64,000 nucleotides of DNA from Acanthosepion esculentum (Eukaryota > Mollusca > Cephalopoda > Sepiida > Sepiidae), in the NCBI GenBank assembly GCA_964036315.1, contig OZ038517.1, positions 54,836,788-54,900,787 of the forward strand, read 5' to 3'. This document shows positions 47,440 to 58,229 of the stretch, one piece after another. How positions within the stretch are numbered: position 1 is the first letter of the stretch; each line of letters begins with the position of its first letter. Under the pieces are notes generated by a model that had not been told where the DNA came from, made no database searches, and saw only the letters and a list, made by a program, of their open reading frames with translations. The position numbers were made by a program, and so were the translations under genes.

Positions 47440-47775
47440 TCCATCGCTACTGACCTGGAAAGTGCTCGGACGAACAATAATCCGTGGTTCCGCCTTCACG
47501 GCTAGAACCCGCCATGCCACTCAAATTGTAGCAGACCACCCACATTCCCTTCGTGGCCCAACCGCTTCTCCTGGCGAATCACTGCTCTGTGGAACCGACT
47601 CCTCAAAGGATGTTTCCCCGATCACGACAATCTTAACCTGTTCAAGTCTAGAGTTAACCGTTATCTTACCCTCTTATCCATATAAACTGCCCCTTAGCGT
47701 AAAACCTTCTACCTTGAGTGGCCCCTGTGCCTTGTACAGAAGCGAATCTTACTGTAAAAAAAAAAAAAAAAAAAG
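47440..47775 (+). pseudogene. LINE C-terminal fragment with poly(A), family distinct from A and B
   Basis: One frame reads FSWRITALWNRLLKGCFPDH, then DNLNLFKSRVNRYLTLLS and a stop (about 47560-47685). This is the usual LWNSLP...F...FKSRVNRYL ending of non-LTR retrotransposon proteins. It is followed by a short 3' UTR and an A-run to about 47774. It is 5'-truncated. Confidence 0.7.
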
Positions 47776-48050
47776 AATTAAATGATCGGTCGGGAATACT
47801 TGATTCGGGGAACAAAATAATCGTTCGACGGGGAAAATTACTTGAAAATAAATAAGCGTGACCAGGGATGGGGATTAATATAAATAATTTAATTGTGTCG
47901 GCAAGAATACATGGAAAGGTTCAGATAACATTTCAGTTAATAAGCGTGTTTAGCTACGGACTTATTGATGCACAATCATGGTCAGGCAGAAATAGGGCGC
48001 TCGATTAATCGATCGATACCTAGCGAGCTAGATAGAAATATAGGAAAAGA
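47776..48050. other. No gene recognised
   Basis: Short AT-rich stretch. Nothing is identified. Confidence 0.4.
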
Positions 48051-48690
<640 letters not shown>

Positions 48691-49289
48691 AGAAGTAGAT
48701 AGGTAGGTATAACAAGTAGTGACTGACATCGACCGATGTGAAGAAACAGAAGTAGTGTAACGATGAGAAGAAAATCCGTAATAATAAAATTCGACACAAT
48801 AAAAGAAGTTTTCAAGGCTCGCTTTTTTCATCTGCTAAAAAAAGATCGCATGTTATTTGTACTTAGTTCAGACGCTATCACATAATAGACCTACGCACTA
48901 CTTTTTTCTTGTTCAAGCGGCGTAGGTTTGTGGTCGTAGTAATATTAGATAACGTGTGCGCATGTGCAGAGATCCTCTAATCTCGCCATGTATTGTGCGA
49001 TTTGTATTGAGTAAAGAACCATTTATGTCTCGGCATTCAGCAGTTTGCTGTCCGTTCTTTATTAATATTCTGTCTCGAGCAGAGAAATAAATGTCAAAGA
49101 GGCACCATGCAGTCAGGGATTCCTCGTTTCATGAACGCTCTCAGGAACAAGATTGCTAGTTGCTATTTACGTCGCAAGATACAAAAATTACGCTTTCGAC
49201 GGGCGGAAACTTTTTACATTTATATTAGATTTTTGAATGTCTTGATTCGGGAAGATAATTTTCTATTCTGAGAAATATATATATATATA
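48691..49289. other. Unassigned; possible LTR-like end
   Basis: No gene is seen. The segment 48950-49095 (GTGCGCATGTGCAGAG, TTGAGTAAAGAACC, CTGTCTCGAGCAGAGAAATA) has the look of an LTR 3' half, but no partner LTR or primer-binding site was found. Confidence 0.2.
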
Positions 49290-49504
49290 TATAACTTCAA
49301 ACGTTATTTTTAGTGCATATGCGTATTTGAGTAAACGCCCCATCTATTTCTTAACTAACATATTTATTTATTTTCGTCTCCCGGCCTGAATTTTCGAGAA
49401 ATCTTATTACAGAAAAGATCACGCTCTCTGGCAGGATTCAAACCTGTATCATCTCTGGGCAGAAGAAGTTACTGTTAGATCAGGTACGCTTTAATCAACT
49501 GACA

Positions 49505-49510
<6 letters not shown>
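49290..49510 (-). mobile_element. tRNA-like foldback element, truncated copy 2
   Basis: It matches the left arm and centre of 53360-53741: CGTTATTTTTAGTGCATATG, TTGAGTAAACG, TTATTTATTTTCGTCT, then on the minus strand CAGGTTTGAATCCTGCCAG (B-box region) and GATCTAACAGTAAC. The right arm is replaced by TC and TA repeats from about 49505. Confidence 0.72.
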
Positions 49511-49987
<477 letters not shown>

Positions 49988-50026
49988 TATGGAGGACAGA
50001 TTTCTTATATATATGATAAAATAAAA

Positions 50027-51452
50027 AAATAGGAAACGTTTATCAGTCTAACATGTTTCACTTTTATTAAAGCTTCACCAGAGAATGAGATATGGAGAAA
50101 AAAAAAATTTCTTGTAGTTTTACGTTTGTTTACATTTAAACACATCATACCTAAAAGCTATATTTACCTGAGATAATTGATGACATTATTTCATTATACC
50201 CTGATAATATAAATCTATTAAACATATTAATGAATCATGATAAGGTTGAACGTACCATCGAATTCGCACATAAATTTGCAATAGACAAATCTCTACCTTT
50301 CCTCGTCACCATATTAATGCGTAACAAAAATTAGATTTTAAAGTTTATCGCAAATCCATTAACAAACGCGATCTAATTAATTTCTATTCCGACCACATTC
50401 AAAAAATAAAATCAGGATTAGCCAAGTGAAGAATAGAAATATATTAAAAAACATTTCGACGTCATCCTCAACGCTAGTAAAAGAACTTACAAAATCTACA
50501 AATCCCAAAAAACTAGACACCACTAATAGTACTTCTAACAACAACAACAACAACACAAAATTCATAATCCTACTCTGTAACACTCTTTCTACCAAACTTG
50601 AAAATAAATTAGTTATACCAAAAACTGGGATCTTTACTATAACGTCCAAGACAATCGGCGATATAATTTAGAAGAAAATAAATTCAACACCAATTAACAT
50701 TGTTAACAATGTAAAAATCTTTATACCGGGGAGACATCACGTGATCTAAAATCCTGTATCTACGAATACAAAAGAGACTTACTTTTAGACAACCATTTAA
50801 ACTCACTCGTAATACACAGTAACAAAACTGGCTATAACTTTGATTTTACTAATGCCACCCTAATTTAAAAAGAACATCATTCTTTACGGAGAAAGTACTT
50901 CGAGAGCCTACTAATAACAATATTACCAACTATAAACACACCTCAGAAACATTATATTACATTGCTAAATTTTTCTTGAATCCATTCTTGAAGTATCTAA
51001 CGTAATTTATCTAAAACAAACGGTATGTTGGTAAAAACATTCCCAAATCAACATGTGAAAAAACAACAAATATAATGTCTACTGAAGACGTACACAAGCA
51101 CGCACTTACGAATATACCGTACCATTTGATTCACACACAGACAAACTAAAAAACGTTTATACCCTTACTTGCATTAAACAATACTTACGATTTTTTAGGT
51201 ATGCTTGGAAACCGTAAAATTCTTAAAACTTCGGATGGACGCGTCATCTTCCCTTGAATTCAGAACGCCATAAATTATACTAACTTTGGTTTAAAAATCG
51301 AATCCACGCGATACATGATTGACCAATGAAAATCAAACAACACAAAAGTAAAAATACCAGAATTTCTTTTTACCTTTTTCTCAATATCTCATTCTCGGGT
51401 GAAGTTTTAATAAAAGTGAAACATGTTACATCGATAAACATTTCTTATTTGT
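50027..51452 (+). mobile_element. Penelope-like element with inverted terminal repeats
   Basis: The ends are inverted repeats of about 70-90 bp. At the left, AACATGTTTCACTTTTATTA then AAGCTTCACC and GAGAATGAGATAT (50050-50095). The same words lie reverse-complemented at about 51385-51430. Between them lie the RT C-terminal part and a GIY-YIG domain. At about 1.4 kb it lacks most of the RT. Penelope-like elements are known to carry LTR-like ends in direct or inverted orientation, which fits. It lies beside a long TA tract. Confidence 0.75.
50206..50868 (+). pseudogene. Penelope-like RT C-terminus and GIY-YIG endonuclease
   Basis: First part (50206-50430): INLLNILMNHDKVERTIEFA, DKSLPFLVTILM, then after a frame change FKVYRKSINKRDLINFYSDH and IQKIKSGLAK. 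This is the SLPFLDVLV...KVYRKPT...KSGL stretch after the RT palm. Second part (50710-50868): CKNLYTGETSRDLKSCIYEY, KRDLLLDN, then LVIHSNKTGYNFDFTNATLI, the GIY-YIG core with YTG for YIG, the Arg of the helix and the conserved final H...GH.. block changed to GYNF. There are several frameshifts between. It is non-functional. Confidence 0.8.
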
Positions 51453-51527
51453 TCTTTATCTTAGCATTCTGTTGGATTCCGATCTATATTTGATCTGTAT
51501 TAATCTTTAATATATATATATATATAT
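51453..51527. repeat. Short TA tract
   Basis: Spacer ending in TA repeats at about 51510-51527, directly before a SINE. Confidence 0.7.
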
Positions 51528-51860
51528 TGAGGAATCGGAGACCCGAGTTCGAATTACAGTCGAATCCATACGTGCTAATACTCTTGTGAAAGATATGAAT
51601 CCTCTTCTTCTCCCTGCTATGGGTAAAATAACAGAACAGGCTGGGTTCTATAGCCTTTGAATGGCAACTGGTCTAGGAAAAGGACAACTCTGAATTCGGA
51701 ACTTGCGGAGGGTCGTTGGGGATCTTGTGGCACGTAGTGCACCAGGTCTCTGCATTCGGCCCTTCAAATAGTGTGGCTAAAGTTAAAAAATGTTGTGGAG
51801 AGCCTTATCTTTGCGGGATATGGCATGAGGGCAGGAAATCGGACAAGAAACATCCAGTAA
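51528..51860 (+). mobile_element. SINE-O copy
   Basis: GAGTTCGAATTACAGTCG (B-box region), TGAAAGATATGAATCC, CCCTGCTATGGGTAAAATA, CTGGGTTCTATAGCCTTTGA, TGGCAACTGGTCTAG, AACTCTGAATTC and later TGTGGAGAGCC. The A-box half is missing. About 100 bp in the middle (51700-51790) is unlike the other copies. Confidence 0.78.
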
Positions 51861-51949
51861 ACATAGCAGATGAATTATAAATTAAAAGAAAGATTTATTA
51901 CTCATTTGCTTTTGTTTATAGTGAGCAATATAAGTTATATTTTTAACTG

Positions 51950-51996
<47 letters not shown>

Positions 51997-52785
51997 CAGT
52001 GTTACATACCCACTACAAAAATCTACATCTTGTTTCAAAGTTAAATTTTTTTTAACGTTTCATCAGGTGGGAAATCACGATGCTACTAAAATATTTTATT
52101 CTGAAATGAAGTTAACGAACCACATCTTTCACTTCCGTCACTGGAAAGTTTTCCATAAAAGGTAACAAAGAATTTACACGTGGAGAAAGAAAGGAAGCGA
52201 AGTGATTAGTAATAGCGAGAGAGAGAGAGAGAGAGGGGGGAGAGCGAGAGCGCGAGAGAGAATGGAAATAAGAGGGAAAAGGCCAAGCAAAGAAAATAAA
52301 GGTTGAAAAAAAAGGGGGGGGGGAATGTGAGATAAGCTAAGGAGGGACAAATTCAACCAATGGTATTCCGTCGAATCATAGAATTCAAATTTAAATTGTA
52401 ACCTAGCGTTGTTAGGTTAATGTTTCTAAGACAAAAACTTCCTGTACCCGGAGACAATAATTCATGGAATGTAAAAGAATACTACTTTTATGAAACGGAC
52501 TTTCTAATATAGATTAGAATACTAAACCGATTTGAAATCTTTATATTGTCATATTAATTATACTTAACTAAATTTTACTTTACAATATTAATTAGAATAC
52601 TACATACATTTTAAACTTTCGTATTATTTTTTAGCATAAAGCCCTATTAAAGAGAAAAATAATTCAACTAATATAACGAATAAATTAAAAAAAATAAATT
52701 GGTGGTGAAATCGAGATAGAATTAAAGGTTAAATAATATTAAAATTAATATTAACCTTCAAATATGTGTGTGTGTGTGCGTGTAT
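51861..52785. other. No gene; TA tract, GA-rich tract and G9 run
   Basis: TA microsatellite at 51951-51992, GA tract at 52218-52260 and a G-run at about 52314. 52380-52740 is AT-rich with nothing recognised. Confidence 0.5.
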
Positions 52786-53230
52786 TTCAAATGAGTTCTC
52801 CCCACGCAAGGTAGTAAAGCCACTTAGACACAAGGGATTACAGGGTGCGGAAGAATTAGAAACAGAAACAATAATAATGAACGGAAAGAGGAAAGAATAA
52901 TCAGGAAAGCAGCAGACAGCGATTGACATTGCATTTCAATTTTTACAGATTAATGTCGGCTGGAAAGCATGGAGCCGAAATGGAGATCCACAAGCGAGAA
53001 GTGCAAGAGAAGAAACTGTTAGCATAGAACTTACGTCTACATCTAGCCGGCTCGACTATAAATTGATGTGATCTCGACGCCAGTCTAGTACTGCGCTGAA
53101 ATTGATAAAGTCTAGTAACCATAGCAAAGAGCTCATCCGAACAATTACAGTGAATCTTTCTTTATAGAACTGGCACAAGGAAGCAATCTTACGGTGGTGG
53201 GAAAGTGACTGAAGCCGAGACGCCGGGACA
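52786..53230 (-). pseudogene. LINE-A 3' fragment (minus)
   Basis: The minus strand from about 53225 parallels 7160-7570: CTCGGCTTCAGTCACTTTC, then AAGTTCTATGCTAACAGTTT, CACTTCTCGCTTGTGG and a 3' end CCTTGCGTGGGGAGAACTC near 52795. Stops are frequent. It is 5'-truncated. Confidence 0.7.
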
Positions 53231-53300
53231 TATATAAAATTGCCAATTCTTCTTAAGTTTATCAAGTAGCTATATATAAATAGCAGGCGCACCGAACCAT

Positions 53301-53340
53301 ATGTAGCAGCAATATATATATATATATATTGCTGCTACAT
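53301..53340. repeat. 40-bp perfect palindrome with TA centre
   Basis: ATGTAGCAGCAATATATATA is followed exactly by its reverse complement. It could extrude a cruciform. It lies between the LINE-A end and the foldback element. Confidence 0.95.
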
Positions 53341-53359
53341 CCTAACGTAAACAAAGCAA

Positions 53360-53741
53360 TTTCAAAAGAAGTGATGGATTTTTCGTTTATTACTCCGATA
53401 GATTTTATTTCTTAAACGTTATTTTTCGTGGGTACCCATTTTTAAGTAGACGCTCTGTTTATTTATTAAACAGTATATTTATTTATTTTCGTCTAACTTT
53501 GAATATTCCAGAAATTTAAAGAAAAATATACTCTCTCCAGCAGGATTCGAACCTGCGTCCCCGTTGGCAGGAGAAACCGTCGTTAGATCCGATGTCTTTT
53601 AAACAATCAGAGTGCGTTGAAATCAACCATAGTTGATAAATAAACGGAACGTCCACTCAAATATGGGTATCCACTAAAAATAACATTTAAGTAATAAAAT
53701 CTATCGGATTAATAAATAAAAATCTATTACTTCTTTAGAAA
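53360..53741. mobile_element. Foldback element with tRNA-like core, copy 1
   Basis: Imperfect inverted arms of about 100 bp start TTTCAAAAGAAGTGATGG at the left; the right arm read in reverse starts TTTCTAAAGAAGTAATAG. Arm landmarks are CCGATAGATTTTATT, CGTTATTTTTCGTGG and ACGCTCTGTTTATTTATT. In the centre, on the minus strand, lies a tRNA-like sequence with GACATCGGATCTAACGAC, TCCTGCCAACGGGGAC (variable-arm-like) and a perfect B box GGTTCGAATCC (53545-53555). A truncated copy is at 49290. It has no coding capacity. Confidence 0.8.
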
Positions 53742-53861
53742 TATAATAAATAATTAAATTTTTAAAATTTTTTTAAGTATTTTGCAATCCTCACAGTATT
53801 TAGTATTGTTGAAGGTTAGACAGGACGAAGATCATCTTGAATAAGTTGGAAAATGATCCTA

Positions 53862-53918
<57 letters not shown>
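53742..53918. repeat. AT-rich spacer and TA tract
   Basis: Unique AT-rich sequence followed by TA repeats from about 53862 to 53916, next to the Penelope-like element. Confidence 0.85.
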
Positions 53919-53920
<2 letters not shown>

Positions 53921-54824
53921 GAAATATAGTCTTAAGATGTGCTATATTTATGGGATAAAGTGCTCAATATCAGAGATAGAGCGTGTGTAAATATAAAAAG
54001 GAACATAGAAGTCAACACTTAGAGGCGACAGTTCGTTTCATGATAGATACAATTTTCAGGCCACGAGTGCTGTCATTTTTCTCGGCTATTTATATATACA
54101 GGTAAGTGGTGCATTTTGGCGGTTATTTTACCGGAAGTCGTTTATTTATTTGTGTTAAATTATTTTATTTTTTTATGTTTTTTATTTCTTATCTTCTATA
54201 TTTATTTTTTTATTTTTTTATTTTGATCAGTGATTTTATTAACGTCGTAAAAATTTGTTTATATAGCTTATTTAATAGTTTTGTTTTTGTTTGGGAAGAT
54301 AATTAAAGCTATTTGTTCAATTTTGGGGTTGATTTTTGTAGTTTGTTCTAACTATTATTTTGGCGGGAACAGTTTTTAATTTGTTTATTACTTCATGTAT
54401 TTATTTGGATTGATTATATTTATTTGTTTTTTTCTAACGGCTAGTTTATTGGTATCGGTTGTTAGTTTATTTATATATTTGGGTGTATTTAGATCAATTT
54501 ACTTTAATTGTTATTATTTATTTGTTATACTGAATATTTTCTCTTTTTGGTTCTCGATTTTTGAGTAACGTAGTAGATTATTATTTTTTTTAATGTCTTT
54601 TTTATCGTTATATAACATTTATAGCTATTTTTTTCGTCCGATTTTTGGTTTGATTTTTATAGTCTAACTAATATTTTGGTCATAATAGTTTGCTAATTTG
54701 TTTATTATTTACTTTATTTATTGATTTTGTTTCTTATTTTTTATTCTATTTCGTCTACTCCAACGGGTGTGATTTGGTAATTTGTTTGAATTCATTTATT
54801 TTGCTTATTTTATTGTCATTTTGT

Positions 54825-55940
54825 TTATTTATTTATTCCGTTTTCGATTTTTAAATAAGGTAGTAAAAATTTGTTTTCATGTCTGCATTTTGAGATGAGC
54901 TCGGATCTTTTATTTAATAATTTATTTTGGTCTGGGAAGGTAATGATAGCTATTTTTTCCTCCAAGGAAAGTTTGCAAGTTTTTGATTGGTTGTTGTAGG
55001 TTGATGGTCTTTTCCTTATTTTCCAAGATATGCGTTTTGTTTTTAATTTCCCAGATATACTTAGAAAGCAGTGTGCTTTTCGCATATTTACTATTTGTGA
55101 AAGATGTTTTGTATACATAATTTTTTTGTTTCCAGGGTCCTTCAGTTATGTATACTTTTTCTTCATTATCTGGTGATTTTATCGTGGCTTGGTATATTAC
55201 GTTGTTTTGTAAACAATTACCGTTTAAGGGGCATTCGTTCTTTATTCTGCAGTTGCACGTGGGTTTAATTTGTTCGTGCGGTTTGTTGATAATTTTCCTG
55301 TTGTGCTTTTTTAATATTTGTGCCATGTTCTCGGTGCAACTGTAGCTGATTTTTACTGTGTTTTTGTTGAATATTTTGTGTAGGGTGCTTGATTCCGGGA
55401 AGTGTTTGTGTAAGTGTTTGAAGAATATTTTTCCTACGTTTGTTTTTACGTTTTTGCTGTACGGTGGGTTGAACCATATGATATTTTTCCCGTTGGCCTT
55501 TTTTGTGTTCTGTGGTTAGTATGCGAGTGTTGCTGGGAATCCGTTTTCTTTTTAGGGCTGTTTCGTATTCTTTCTTAGCTTTGTTAAATATAGATTCATT
55601 GAAGGAATTGTCTGAAAGCCTGCGGTTGATCGATTTTGGTATCTTTTTGATTATAGAAGGCGGATGGTTGGAAAATGTGTGTATATAGAATGGTTTATCA
55701 TTGGGTTTTCTGTATGGTTTGTATGTGCCTTTTCTTAGGTTGAAGGTAACATCTAGAAAATCTACTTCGTTTAGGTTAGTTAAAGATTAAAGTTAAAATA
55801 ACGGACTCGACATAGATATAAAATATCTATGTCGAGTCCGTTATTTTTGAAAATCTTTATTATTGCTTTTCTAGTTTTGTCTGTGTTTTGTTTGTTACAG
55901 TTTCTTAAGATTATGAGACCGTCGTCCCTGTAGAGTCCTG
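54825..55940 (-). pseudogene. Penelope-like RT (palm to C-terminus) and GIY-YIG domain
   Basis: In order on the minus strand: LFTGLYRDDGLIILRNCNKQ (about 55935-55880, RT catalytic YRDD), a hairpin break at 55795-55847, EVDFLDVTFNL-like and KPYRKPNDKPFYIH-like residues (about 55770-55700). Next come FNPPYSKNVKTNVGKIF (about 55470-55420), CTENMAQILKKHNRKI (about 55340), CNCRIKNECPLNGNCLQNNV and IYQATIKSPDNEEKVYI (55260-55145, start of GIY-YIG), STLLSKYIWEIKNK (about 55060) and EEKIAIITFPDQNKLLNKRS (about 54955-54895). Several frameshifts are present. The RT fingers and N-terminus are missing, so it is inactive. Confidence 0.85.
55795..55847. repeat. Perfect 25-bp hairpin with AAA loop inside the RT gene
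   Basis: AAAATAACGGACTCGACATA plus GATAT, then AAA, then the exact reverse complement. The left arm is an extra inverted copy of RT coding sequence. It breaks the reading frame exactly after IFKNNGLDIDI. Confidence 0.95.
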
Positions 55941-56597
55941 TAAATAAAGTAAATAATAAACAAATTAACAAACCAATAACCTTTAGAACAGACTTCAACA
56001 ATCAATCCAAAAATTGGACGAGAAAATAGCTATAACTGCTATATAACGATAAAAAAAATTGAAAACCGAATAGAGTATATAAAAATATACAAAATAAAAA
56101 ATAAGGTAATAAATAAGAAAAAATAAGTAAAAAATTAATCCAAATAAATAAATAAATTAACAAATTGCTCCCGCTAAAATAACCGTTATAACTAATAAAA
56201 ATAAACATACATAAGCAAAAACAAGTAAAAATGATTAATCAAAATAAATAAAATAATAAACAAATTAAAAACTGTCCCCCCGCCAAAATAGCAGAATAGA
56301 CTACGGCAATCAATCCAACAATTGGACGAGTAAATAGCTTTACCTTCCCAGACCAAAACAAACTATTAAATAAGCGACCTAAACAAATCCCCCAATTTTT
56401 TTACTACGTTAATAAAACATTGATAACCGAAAAGAATAAATAAATATATAAAATAAAAAATGAAAATAAAAAACAACTAAAATAAATTAACCCAAATAAA
56501 TAAATAAATAAACAAGCCACCCCGCCAAAATAACCGCCAGAATGGATTACCCACAATGCACCACTGACCCATATATATAAATAGTCGAGAAAAAATC

Positions 56598-56657
56598 CAA
56601 CACTCAGGGCCTAACGATTGCGTCTAGCACGGAACAGTCTGACGCCTCTGAGTGTTG
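56598..56657. other. Stem-loop in the Penelope-like arm
   Basis: CAACACTCAG pairs with CTGAGTGTTG (10 bp). Inside, GCGTC (about 56620) pairs with GACGC (56641). The left arm of the element holds a decayed version near 54015-54075. The predicted fold could act in RNA or be a replication by-product. Confidence 0.5.
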
Positions 56658-56762
56658 AATGTTTACTTTTATATTTACACACGTTCTATCTCTGATATTG
56701 AGCACTTTATCCCATAAATATAGCACACTTTAAAACTATATTTCTGCACATATATATATATA

Positions 56763-56795
56763 TATATATACACACACACTTTAAAACTATATTTC

Positions 56796-56853
<58 letters not shown>
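56763..56853. repeat. TA/CA microsatellites with duplicated arm end
   Basis: CACACACACTTTAAAACTAT ATTTCTGCATATA repeats the terminal 25 bp of the arm (56724-56751), followed by TA repeats to 56853. The duplication suggests slippage at the element end. Confidence 0.85.
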
Positions 56854-56855
<2 letters not shown>

Positions 56856-56950
56856 GTTTAAAAATGTTTTAACACCAAGGTTTTAAAATATCTAAATAGT
56901 AATTTTTCTTTTAAAATTACAATGTTTTAAAATACTTAGAAAGTCATTTT
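56854..56950. other. AT-rich spacer
   Basis: Nothing is recognised. It contains a near-repeat of AAGGTTTTAAAATA and AATGTTTTAAAATA. Confidence 0.4.
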
Positions 56951-57046
56951 GGGGCACCTCGACATGATGTAATGATTAGCAATCTTGTCTTACTTGAACA
57001 ATTGCGATTGAATAGCGAGTTCAATCCTCATTGCACTGGGTGCCCC
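56951..57046 (+). mobile_element. tRNA-like element T, copy 2
   Basis: A 96-nt sequence whose first 8 nt GGGGCACC pair perfectly with the last 8 GGTGCCCC, like an acceptor stem. It has ATGATGTAATGATTAGC (A-box-like) and GAGTTCAATCC (B-box). The middle is about 20 nt longer than a normal tRNA, as with a long variable arm. A second copy lies at 4977-5064 minus. It could be a tRNA pseudogene or a SINE head. No isotype is assigned. Confidence 0.55.
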
Positions 57047-57667
57047 ATGATTTTGATATTATACCACATCTAACTGTGCTTAGAAAATCACTTTATTACT
57101 CGGATTTAATATGCGTTCAGTTGACTGACAATTTTGGCGTCTTTTCAGGTTTGTAAGGAAAGCTAATTATATTCGACCGTAAGTCATTCAATCTGATTAA
57201 ACACTTATTCCTTTTGTCAGTCTTTCTTCTTCTCACTCTCTCTAACCCTTTTCTTTCTCTTTTCATCGCAGCAAACATTATGGTTGGCATAACCCACACA
57301 CTTTCGCATAAACCTACATCTATCTACATAGTCCCTGTGTAATGTATTGATCGTAGCAATTGAATAATTGCGTTGTTCAGCAATGGACCCCGGTTAAAAT
57401 TACGCCTACCTATCTTCATTTATCCAAGAACTTTCGATGCAGTAATTGCTTTCTGGATTTTTTTTTACACAAGAGAAGCCGGCCGAAATGAGTGGTTCTT
57501 TAAATAGACAAGACGTATTGCTGGTTACAGAGCTTCAAATGCATGTACAGATGCACCTGGCCTTCCTCTTCTGTTAAACACACATTTGTGGAGGTCTGCG
57601 AGTCAGTGCACGAAGGGGAGTTTGCCTGGTTATGACGTTGATTCAATGGATTTCACTCTTGAACCAA
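57047..57667. other. No gene recognised
   Basis: A 60-codon minus frame at 57117-57299 is Arg/Lys-rich and unlike any family I know. Nothing else is found. Confidence 0.4.
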
Positions 57668-57670
57668 GTA

Positions 57671-57703
<33 letters not shown>

Positions 57704-57790
57704 AAGAGCGAGGGAGAGAGAGAAAGAGAGAGTGTGTATGTTCTAGAGAGAAAGAGAGAGAGAGAGTGATAGAGAAAGAGAGGTAGAGAA
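57668..57790. repeat. GA-rich microsatellite
   Basis: Imperfect GA/GAAA repeats. Frames through it on both strands are low-complexity. Confidence 0.95.
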
Positions 57791-57848
57791 AGGATTATCC
57801 CTATTCTAAGTTTAATAAATACAAACATCTTAGGATGAAAGACGAATA

Positions 57849-58018
57849 CAGTGTAACCCGGATATAAGAGACCCGGGTATAAGATAAACCCGGATATAAG
57901 AGAGATTTTATCTGGTCCAAAATTAGAGCCTGTGTTAATGTATATATAATAGACCAAACCCGGATATAAGAGACTTCTTCTCCGGTCTCGACAACTCTCT
58001 TATATCCGGGTTACACTG
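57849..58018. mobile_element. Tigger/pogo-like MITE, copy 2
   Basis: A 170-bp element with the same perfect 23-bp inverted ends as 40-200, flanked by TA at 57847-57848 and 58019-58020. It shares ATTAGAGCC and ATAGACCAAACCCGGATA in the interior. It differs by an extra ACCCGGGTATAAGATAA near the left end. Confidence 0.87.
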
Positions 58019-58229
58019 TATATACAAAGTCAAAAGACAGGAAATTGAATAAGGAATATTGGATGACGATATTTCCAAGTGGCGAGATTCTATCTATCGG
58101 GAAAATCGGTATTCTGGATCATGGCTTATTACTTGACCTTCAACCCCAGCTACTCTAGGCGAATTCAAATTTTGAGATATTCTGCTTTGTTTATTTTCGC
58201 AAAATTACCTTTTGGGAAATGCATGAAGT
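58019..58229. other. No gene recognised
   Basis: Short spacer between the MITE and the SINE cluster. Confidence 0.4.

Larger units (their letters stand above)
53919..56762 (-). mobile_element. Penelope-like element with about 0.85-kb inverted arms
   Basis: The left arm (53919 to about 54860) and right arm (about 55940 to 56762) are inverted relative to each other. Shared landmarks at the outer ends are TGTGCTATATTTATGGGATA, AAGTGCTCAATATCAGAGAT, CGTGTGTAAATATAAAA, CTCGGCTATTTATATATA and GTGGTGCATT. Farther in, both arms hold several diverged 200-300-bp units with TTGGCGGGA, ATTTGTTTATTA, AACGTAGTAAAAA and GGTCTGGGAAGGTAA. Some of these units derive from the end of the RT gene itself. A truncated RT/endonuclease gene lies between, on the minus strand. 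TA microsatellites flank both ends. Confidence 0.82.

Noticed and set aside
48950..49095. Solo LTR
   Set aside because: The sequence looks LTR-like near an AATAAA, but no matching LTR, TG...CA boundaries or target duplication could be established.
53535..53625. Functional tRNA gene (minus) with perfect B box
   Set aside because: No convincing acceptor stem or anticodon arm, and it is embedded in a foldback repeat with a second, more decayed copy.
54922..55326. 134-codon frame as a host nuclease gene
   Set aside because: The CNCR...CPLNGNCL...VYI pattern is the Penelope GIY-YIG region and it is continuous with RT sequence in other frames.
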